A DNA stretch of 64,000 nt from Heliocidaris erythrogramma (Eukaryota > Echinodermata > Echinoidea > Camarodonta > Echinometridae): assembly GCA_025617745.1 (NCBI GenBank), contig CM046868.1:23613608-23677607 (forward strand), given 5' to 3'. This document shows, one piece after another, positions 48,301 through 57,300 of the stretch. The translations under genes and the position numbers were made by a program. Under the pieces are notes generated by a model. That model was not told where the DNA came from, made no database searches, and was given only the letters and a program-made list of their open reading frames with translations. Positions within the stretch are counted from its first letter, which is position 1. Every line of letters begins with the position of its first letter.

Positions 48301-51300
48301 TCATAATTTGTGTAAAACCCTTTTCCAAGAATCGGAAGAGAAGAAGTGCTAGATGCATCTAAAGCAGCCACTGTATATCATTTTACTGCCTGGAGCATTG
48401 TAAAGGGTTCTGTGACATACTCATTCACATATCATTGTTTTTGAGAACGTTTTTTTAAATCTAGTAACAACAGAACCAGTCAGGGATGAATTTAATTGTC
48501 TTTCTGTGCATGATTGTGGCTGAGGGCTGTTTGGATGTAATATGAGTGATATAATGTTTTGATTATGATGTCTGATGATGGTTGTCAAAACAGATGAACA
48601 AGATCTTTTTTCTTATCATCTCAAATGAATTATAATTGAATGGCTATTGTAATTAGATCTTCCTCTCTCTCTCTTTCTCTCTCTTTCCCTCTCTCTTTTT
48701 ACCTCTTCATATGTCTCTTATCTACCTGTCTTTCTCTTTTTTGTTGTTGTTGTACTCCCCTTCTTTCTCTATCTCTGTCTTGTTCTTGTGATATGGTTTT
48801 ATATCTCCCTAGTGCTATCACCCCTTTCTCTCTCTCTCTCTCTCTCTCTCTCCACATAGTAATTTACGTCTACCCTAACTCTTTCTCTCACCTCTTCATC
48901 CCTTCTCTATATGTAACTTTTCTGTTTTATGCTTCCTCTTTCTTCCCCACCTTTCTCTTGCTCTCTCCCACTGTTGCGCTTTAAATCTGCCTCTTGTGTA
49001 TTTCTTTTTCCCATAGCTGTCTTTCTGTGTCTTTCGTTCACATTTTTGCGTCTCTTACTCGCCTCTCCCCCTCTCCCTCTCTCCCTCTCTCCCTCTCTCT
49101 CTCTTTCTTGTGTCTCTTCATTTTTTACTTTCTTTTACATACATGTCCAGTATGTCTACCTCCTTCTGCTCTTCTCTGCCCGTCCCTATTAGAGCGCAAT
49201 GTGAATATTACTTCCATCCATCATCTAGACTCATTTTTAGATCTAACGAAGAAGTTGTGTTGTTATTTCTTTAACAGCTTGGTCAAGTGATGATCAACAT
49301 TGCAAGCAACCTTATGGATGTCAACTCCACTATACTTGCTCAGAGTCAGATACAGGATAGGTCTTGCTCAAAGTAAGTTTATAGATCGTTACAACTATTG
49401 ATCAACATGAGACAAATCAGCTCCGATGGTTAAGACTGACACTTCTTTTTGAATGAAATCAATCATGAGTTTGAATCCAGCCTTGGCTGATGATAGACAT
49501 GCTCCTCCTCTTTTGTTTTCAAAATACAGGCTAAGAAAATAGTGAAAAACAATTATTCTTTTTGAACAGGTTGTTTAATGGAGTTATATAAGAGTCACAT
49601 GCATTGCACATTGAGTATACACTGTGCTCTCAGGAATGTGTAGGATAAAGGCCAGCTATAATGATGCACCTCCGCCTCCACCTACACATTACAGTCAGTG
49701 ATACAGGGAGGAGAGACCTGAGAGTAGATTTGGTTGAAGATAGAGTTGAGTTCTGGTCATGCGATTATATTACAAAAGAAACTGTCTCAAAGCAATTTGG
49801 AAAGGTTGATTATGTCTGCACAAGAATTGGTGTATACTGTGAGGTGTTGGAATCACAGAAATGATAAGAAATTGACCCAATCTCACTGAAAAGCACATGT
49901 GCTGCACACAGAAATGGCCATATGGGACTGCACCCACGCATGTGGCATGAATGTTGGGCCTGAACACTTCAGCTATTTCTTGTCATATTTCGAATATGAG
50001 AGCATTTGAGGAACATTCCTCTTCAGGGGACATTTCTACCATGATGTTCTTCCAGACTTACATAAAAGGCATGAGAAAGTTCACAAATTATTATTCACCT
50101 TTTCCAGAACTCAACCTTCTCAGTAAGTACACTTCTCTCCTCCCAGGCAGTAAAGAATATACTCATAGCATAGCTTCTTATTTTGCATTCATCCATTGAT
50201 TTTCTTTCCAAAAACTTTCTGACACTTACTTCATAACTTTGTTCCTTTGTGCCAGAGTGATATCTGCCCTGGAGTACTTTGCCGGTAACATCCTTCAGCG
50301 TGGACAAGGCATAGAAGTCGAGCACTACGCTCCCAACATTGCAGTACGAGCCATCAAGCTGCCGACGACCAACAGCTTCAGCGGCATGCTGTGTGCTGCC
50401 ATCGTCCCGGGACCCGGCCAGCTGGAAGACTTCTCAAGACAGAACGTCAAGTGTCACATGAGTAATATCACATCGGCCCAGCTAGATGTTACAAAGGGGG
50501 TGAGTCCACTGATTATTGTCAGATCGCTCAGGGGGTCAACTTTTCTTGAATTTGGATTTTCTACTTAAAAGCACTACCAGTGTGAACAAGGGTGGTTGGA
50601 TGCTTACAAATTTTATTCATATAAATTACAAAAGGCAGAATTTAAGAAAATTGTGGCCACTTTAGTGTACTTGCTTGTTTTCACACGTAATTCATATAAA
50701 AGAATTTGAGATATTTTAAAGTGACAGTAAATTGAAGCTCCTAATGGCGCCATCTTTCTACAGGATTTGATAAGTGTCTGTGTCTCTAATTTTCCCATAA
50801 TGCCCCATTCTAGTTTGTAGATGCTTAGAATGTATCTGTAGGCACTTTTCCACATGTGCAACGTCAAAAATAATAGTTTGAAATATAAAATGTACCTATT
50901 TTCCAAACAGCTGTTTGTTGAAGTTCAAAATAAAGTGCAATTCATTTTCAAATTATAATCTCGATTTAGCAGTTACTGTAAGGTGGCGCTGTTAAAGTTT
51001 TGCCAGTTTAATGCCATTTTAATGTACGATTCATTTTCTTTAAACAAAATATTCAAATATAGAATGTTAATTCAAGCAATATGAATGTAATTTTTGCCAG
51101 AAAGGCATTTTCCAATTTATTATTACTGGTATGCCAAACATAAACTGTAGTTCATCAATGGTAATGAATCTGATAATATTTATCAGGATTCAGGGTTTTA
51201 GTGGAAATGTCTGAGAGAATTTGCAGGAGAGAGTTTGTTCAGAAATATCTGGTGAGCTTTCCTGTATATTTCACCTTCAGCCCATCGAGACCTCCATCCA

Positions 51301-54300
51301 GCTCCCTCCAACCATCTTCCAAGGCCTGACCCAAGGTCAAAGGTCGGCGGCAGGTCAGACATCCTCCCGCCCTGGTGTGGTTCTTCAGTTCATTGTCTAT
51401 AAGAATGGTAGGCTGTTCCCGTGTCTGAAGAGAACGGCTCAAGGGCAGATGGTGATGTCAGATAGAGCAGTGACGTCTATGGTAGTGGCTAGTAAAATTG
51501 GTGAGTCCACGATGGGGCATATTCAGGGCTTGACACCAAGAGTGCTTCAAGGGAAAATGACACTCTTAAATTCAGTATGACTTCTGATTTTAATACATAT
51601 TTCATTGAGAGCAAATGGGATCCCATGTTTTTGATATTCATATATGGACCTCTCACATTAAGCTTAGTGTGGAGCTTTGCCTTATGCAATTTCACATTGT
51701 CAAACTTAACTAGAGGATGAACTTGAAATTCAAATTTTACCGAGCCTTGCTTCAATTCGAACGCTGCAATGATTTTCAATATGGTTATTAGACCAGGGTG
51801 AGAGTTTTCTAACATTTTTCTACCATTTGATATCGTTCTTAATGCTTGCCCCTGATGACAGAAATGCATGGGTGTTACATAATTAGTATCACGCCTCTTA
51901 TGATTTATTGTGATTTTTAAAAACCATTTATTTTCTATTTTCTTGAATTTTGAAGTGTGCCATATAAATGATAACAGCAGCAAATGAATAATTCCTATTC
52001 CTCATAAACATCTCAATCTTATATTATTTGCCCACAGAAAATTATAATGTTGTCAATCTGACAGATCCTGTCACATTGACCTTTCGACCTACAAACCTAG
52101 GTCACAGCGAGGAACCGGCGTACTGGGATGTTGGTTCCGAAGGTGAGTTGAATAGGATATCATATTTTTGTGGTTGTACGTGGCCCCCTATGAATTAGGA
52201 TATCTGTTCAAAGTATTGTGTATTGGTTTAATTGGGTATTCCTTGAAATAAGTACCGCTATGAGACTGTAATTTATCGCTTCATTCATCATCACACTTAT
52301 TATGTTGCGGATGAGGCCTTGTGACAATATTTACGTATCTGTTACCTCTCTCTGTGAAATGAAACTATGACATTGTTCATTTGAATTATTGTTGATTTGT
52401 TACTATTAGTCAATTGAAAATCTAAAACGATCCTCTCTGTTTAGATTTCAATCATATTGAATTTGAATTTAAACTTTAAATTTGCATATTTGAATGTGTA
52501 CTCACTGTTTTTGCAAATTCGTGGAGCCATGATATGTACTCTTCCGTCTCTTGGTTTTCTTGTCTTGCAATCACTATGAACATGACGGACAAAGAGAGTG
52601 TATAAAATAAACAACACCTCATTCTACCCTTCACAATGATTCTGGTAGTCAAAAGAGCATCCCTTCACTGCTATTCTGTAAAATAACAGGCGAATATGCA
52701 TGTGACACCTGTTTTACATATTTTTACAGAATAGCAGTGAGAGAATGTTCTTTTGACTACCAGGACCATTGCTAAGGGTAGACTGAGGGGTTGTTTATTT
52801 TGTCCACTCTCTTTGTCCGTCATGTTCTTAGTGAATATTGCATGGTCGTTCCAAAAACATTTTATGATAGGTTGATATTGAGAGTTTGCTGTTCAACCTG
52901 AATATGGTTATTATCATTCATTATCGTAATTATAGTCAAACCTGGATATACAGATTTCCGTGAGACTGTAGTAAAACTGTCATTTGTAAAAGGTTTGATG
53001 GTTTATTTTGCCTGACTGCTCAGAAATCATGTGTATCCTTGTAAGTAAGCAACCAGGGGACCGACGGCCTCTCCAAGGGACTTGGTAATGAGGATTAATG
53101 CCTTACCAAAGGGTACTACAGCCCGGCGCACACTGCACGATCTGATTACGATGCGATTTTGGGAAAAGTTGTTATAACATTTGATATGAACCTTCAGACA
53201 TATAAAATCTTCGTGATCAAAGTTCCGAACAGTAGAATGAATACTAAAATTGAAATTTCGGGCTACTGCGAGCCCCCGTGTAGGAATAAAAGCAAATTCA
53301 ATTCCAAATCGTAGTGACGTCATACCAATCCTGGGATCTACGATTTGGAGCCGATTTGGCCTTTAGTCTAACCAGAAGAATTGCAGTTAACCAAAATTTC
53401 GATATTAGTATTTGTATCATTATTCCGAACTTCAAATAAAATAATTTCACTTTTTTAAACTTTCACATTTAATGCAAACTGCAAGTTCCTCAAAAATCGG
53501 GTCGCAGTCGGATCGTATAGTGTGCGCCGGGCTTACCACATCCACTTGGTTTTGAACCCGGGTCACCCAGTTACGCGCCCACTGCTCTACCACTGAGCCA
53601 TGGTGCCTCTTTGAAATGTATCTTGACATAATGACTTTCTTCCATATAGGTTCTAATGGAGAGTGGAAGTCAGATGGCTGTAAGATTGTAATGAAGACCG
53701 ATAACATGACAACAGTACAGTGCAGTCATCTAACAAACTTTGCCATTCTCAAGGTACGTATCTACAAAAATGCTATGGTTAGAAAATCTTTGCTGACAGA
53801 TTGAGTTCTGGTCATGAGACTGAATTGTGAAAGAAACTGTCTCAAAGAAATCGGGAAAGGCTGATTATATCGCACATGAGAATTGGTGTATGGTGTAACG
53901 TTTTGGAATCACCAAAATGAAAAGAAATTGACTCAATCCTGATGAGAGTCACATGCACTACACACAGAAATGTGTATATGGGACTACACATAAATGTTCG
54001 GCCCAAACATTTCAGTTGTTTCTTGTCATAATTTGAATGTGAGGGCATTAGAAGAACAATCCTTTTCAGGGGACATTTCTACTATGATAATCTTCCAAAC
54101 TAACACAAAAAGAATGAGAAAGCTCACTAATTATTATTAACCTTTCCCAGAACTCAAGCTTCTCTTTAATCACTATGTCACTATGAAGTCCCCATTGAAT
54201 CTTTGGATTTTATTTCAGCAGGATAAAAGCTAGTCATAAAGCACCTCTGTCACTTAAGGCATGATTGTCCTAAGATGCACTAAGTGGGATCTATCCCTGT

Positions 54301-57300
54301 TGAAAACATCTGTGAATTATTGGGATTATGTGTACCACGTGCTAACTACCAACTGGTCTGTTGTATAGAAACATGAAATACAAGGCTTACTTGTATGTTA
54401 ATATAATCTACTGTATATTCAATCTGAAATTAATGTATTGATATTTTTTATACTATATAGATATATGTACTTATGCATATAAACATGAAAGGCAATGAAT
54501 ATTTACTGGGACTTATATATATGTTATGACATCAATTTTGATTTCTACAGGACTTTAGTGACCCACAAGGGCAGTACATTGGTGGTTTCTGGCCGGCTGT
54601 TGCTCTTCATCCAGCGATCTACATCGGTAGTTTCATCCTCCTCGTTCTTCTCTTCCTCACTCTCCTCTCCTATGTCTGCTTTCACAGGTCAGTTGGATGA
54701 TGCTAGTCTCAATTTTATGACATTTATTTACACATCGTGTTTGGCGGAAAAAGAATAAATATAAATGTTTATTTGGATACATATATTATGCAATATCAAA
54801 TCGTATGTCTTTTTTTGTCAGAATACACGTTTCTTTATATCAGTCAAACTTTAACACGGCATACCCAGTCTGAATGGGGGTTAAAATTTATCAGTTTTCT
54901 TCATCAATCAGAATTTCTTTTTGCTGGAGAAGGTTACCATTCTCATGTGTATTTACACGGCTGTGACCAAAAATAACAGCCCAAGTTAACAAAATTGAAG
55001 GAAAGAAATACATTTAGTAGTAATGTTAGAGGAGAAGGGGAGCAAAGGCAATAGGTTGAATTGTATGTTTAAATGCAGTAGCATGTACAAAATTTGGCAC
55101 AGACACCAACTCATTATTTCAATATCAATTTGAAGACAGATAACGTATTTGCTCAATATGAACACTACTTTAATACACTGTACATAAATTTGAGATTTGA
55201 GCATATTAATATTGATGTAAACATACTCTATTCTGAAAACATACATTATCATTACCCATTCCAGCAACATCCGGATGAAGCGCAAGTGTCGCCACTCCCT
55301 CATCAACATCTGCCTCGCCGTCATGTTCCTGGTAGTCTTCTTCACCGGTGGCGTCAAGTGGACGGAGCCGGTCCTCCTCTGTCAGATCGTGGGCATCGGC
55401 CTTCATTACTTCAGCATCTGTACCCTGATGTGGATGGTGATCCAGGCTAATAACCTTCGCAAGGCCCTCATCAGGCGTAACAGGCCCCCTCTGCCACCGG
55501 GAGAGAGCCCCCCTCCTCCTAGGCCCATCCTCAGATTCTACTTTGTGGGTTGGGGTGAGTAGCCAAAAGATAAACGGCTAAAGCTTACTCATGGCCATCA
55601 TTAAAACTAAAATGGAAGCCGTTCTGCTGAGTTATAGTTCTGACTAGACGAACAGCTTGCACTTTGGTAATCTCACAATTCCAAAGTCTGTGGTGTTTCG
55701 AGGGTGTGCACCACAATTTGTATGAGAGCCTTCTGTGTGTACACGTAGCATGAGAACACATGTGCTCAATACCTAATCTCATGAGAGTTGATAATTTATG
55801 TTCATTCTAGCAGTATCCCATTGTATGACATGTAAAATTTGATACAATTTCTTTTGTCTATCTCTAAGCTCCAATTGCCAATCAGAATAAAAATTCCTGA
55901 TATGAATTTAGAACTTACCATTGATCTTAGTAAATTGTAATCAATCACAATTGATGCCTTGGGCCAAATATCCAGAGTTGATTTTCTTTTGACCTTTTTC
56001 AGAGATTAGAGATGTGCATGAATAGCTGGTTTTTACTTTTTATCTGATTTGCTTTTCTTGACAGGTATTCCTATGATTGTCGTGGGTATTACAGCAGCAG
56101 CATCACCAGACATTGGCAACTATGGAGGCTCTGAATTGTAAGTTGATGACTGATACCCTAACCTAGATGAAAAACATTACTATCTTATGCAGTTTAAATT
56201 TAGTTTAAAGAACTTGTGTGAACTCAAGATGTTACTCTTAGAAACACATGGTTTCTATAATGGTTTCTATAATTTTTATAATGTATCTAGGTATACATTA
56301 GGAGCATTAGAATTACAAAATAATTAGTCAGACTTTTGCTGCCGTTTGTTGAGCAAAGTCTGAAATAAGTACAATCGGCCGATATTTCTTATTTATTACA
56401 AAGATAGCAGATACATGTATGTTTAAAAAGTACACCCCAAAATCTAATGATTTGAAATTTTATAATTTGCACTATGCTTACCCTTAGTGAGACGGTTGGC
56501 TGTGGGAGTTTTATTTACTTTGGTTGTCCCGGATTGACAGGAAATTGCGTTCATTGTATTTTTAAAATTTTGATTAAGTTGAAGATTGAAACTTTCCCTC
56601 TTTCTTGTTTATGATTATTCAGTTGCTGGATTGCGGACTTCACGGTGAGCCTGGCTGCTTTCTTTGGCATAGCAGCAGCCATGGTCAGCCTGACATGCGC
56701 CATGTTCGCATGGGCTTCCATGCATGTTAACAGGGCTCCCTCTATGGCCCAGTTGCAGGCTTACGAGCTTCGGGACCAGAACCCTGATCACAAGGACATG
56801 GCCAACCACCGGGGAGAGAACGGAATTGAGAGGCAGACAGGAACCGACAATGAGTCAGTCGTGACACATCGTACTGGAGTCTCTGGGATGTCGAGCGTGA
56901 TGGATTCGGAGTATACCTTCGCCAAGCAGATCACTGCTGCTGTCTTTATGCTGTTGGGATTCTTGGGATCATGGACATTTGGCGCTTTAGCGGTCACCCA
57001 AGCAGACTTCCTCATCACGGTGTTCTGCTATCTGTATGCTGGTACTGCAGTATGTCTTGGCCTTTTCATCTTCATGTACAACTGCGGCATGCGCACCGAC
57101 GTCAAATACAACTGGAAGAAGACATGCGGTTGCACGCAAAAGGATCGGTATACAGTGGCTGTGACGTCCAACCAAACCAACCAGAATGTCAATAACGGCC
57201 ATGTAGTACAGAGGAGACAATCGGCAAGCAGCGTGGATTCTAATGTTACAAACAGATCCAATAATACCAATCACTCCTATCCTTCAGTGGTATCGGGATC

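Larger units (their letters stand above)
46431..49277 (+). other. ADGRA3: Intron 8
   Basis: GT-AG, 2847 nt. It contains a complete TCCG-type composite element (46907-47856), a roughly 188-bp spaced direct repeat (48116-48372) and a long CT-rich tract (48660-49130). No exon-like sequence was seen between them. Confidence 0.85.
52143..53649 (+). other. ADGRA3: Intron 12
   Basis: GT-AG, 1507 nt, phase 1. It contains two inverted-repeat elements (52571-52834 and 53119-53535). The rest is AT-rich with nothing recognised. Confidence 0.85.

Noticed and set aside
47857-48306. 149-aa frame in intron 8
   Set aside because: Spans a non-coding direct repeat, has no domain-like pattern, and sits between phase-matched exons.
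48640-49290. Ser/Leu-rich frames
   Set aside because: Produced by (CT)n low-complexity DNA.
51489-51983. 164-aa antisense frame over exon 11 and intron 11
   Set aside because: Chance frame in AT-rich DNA; no recognisable motif.
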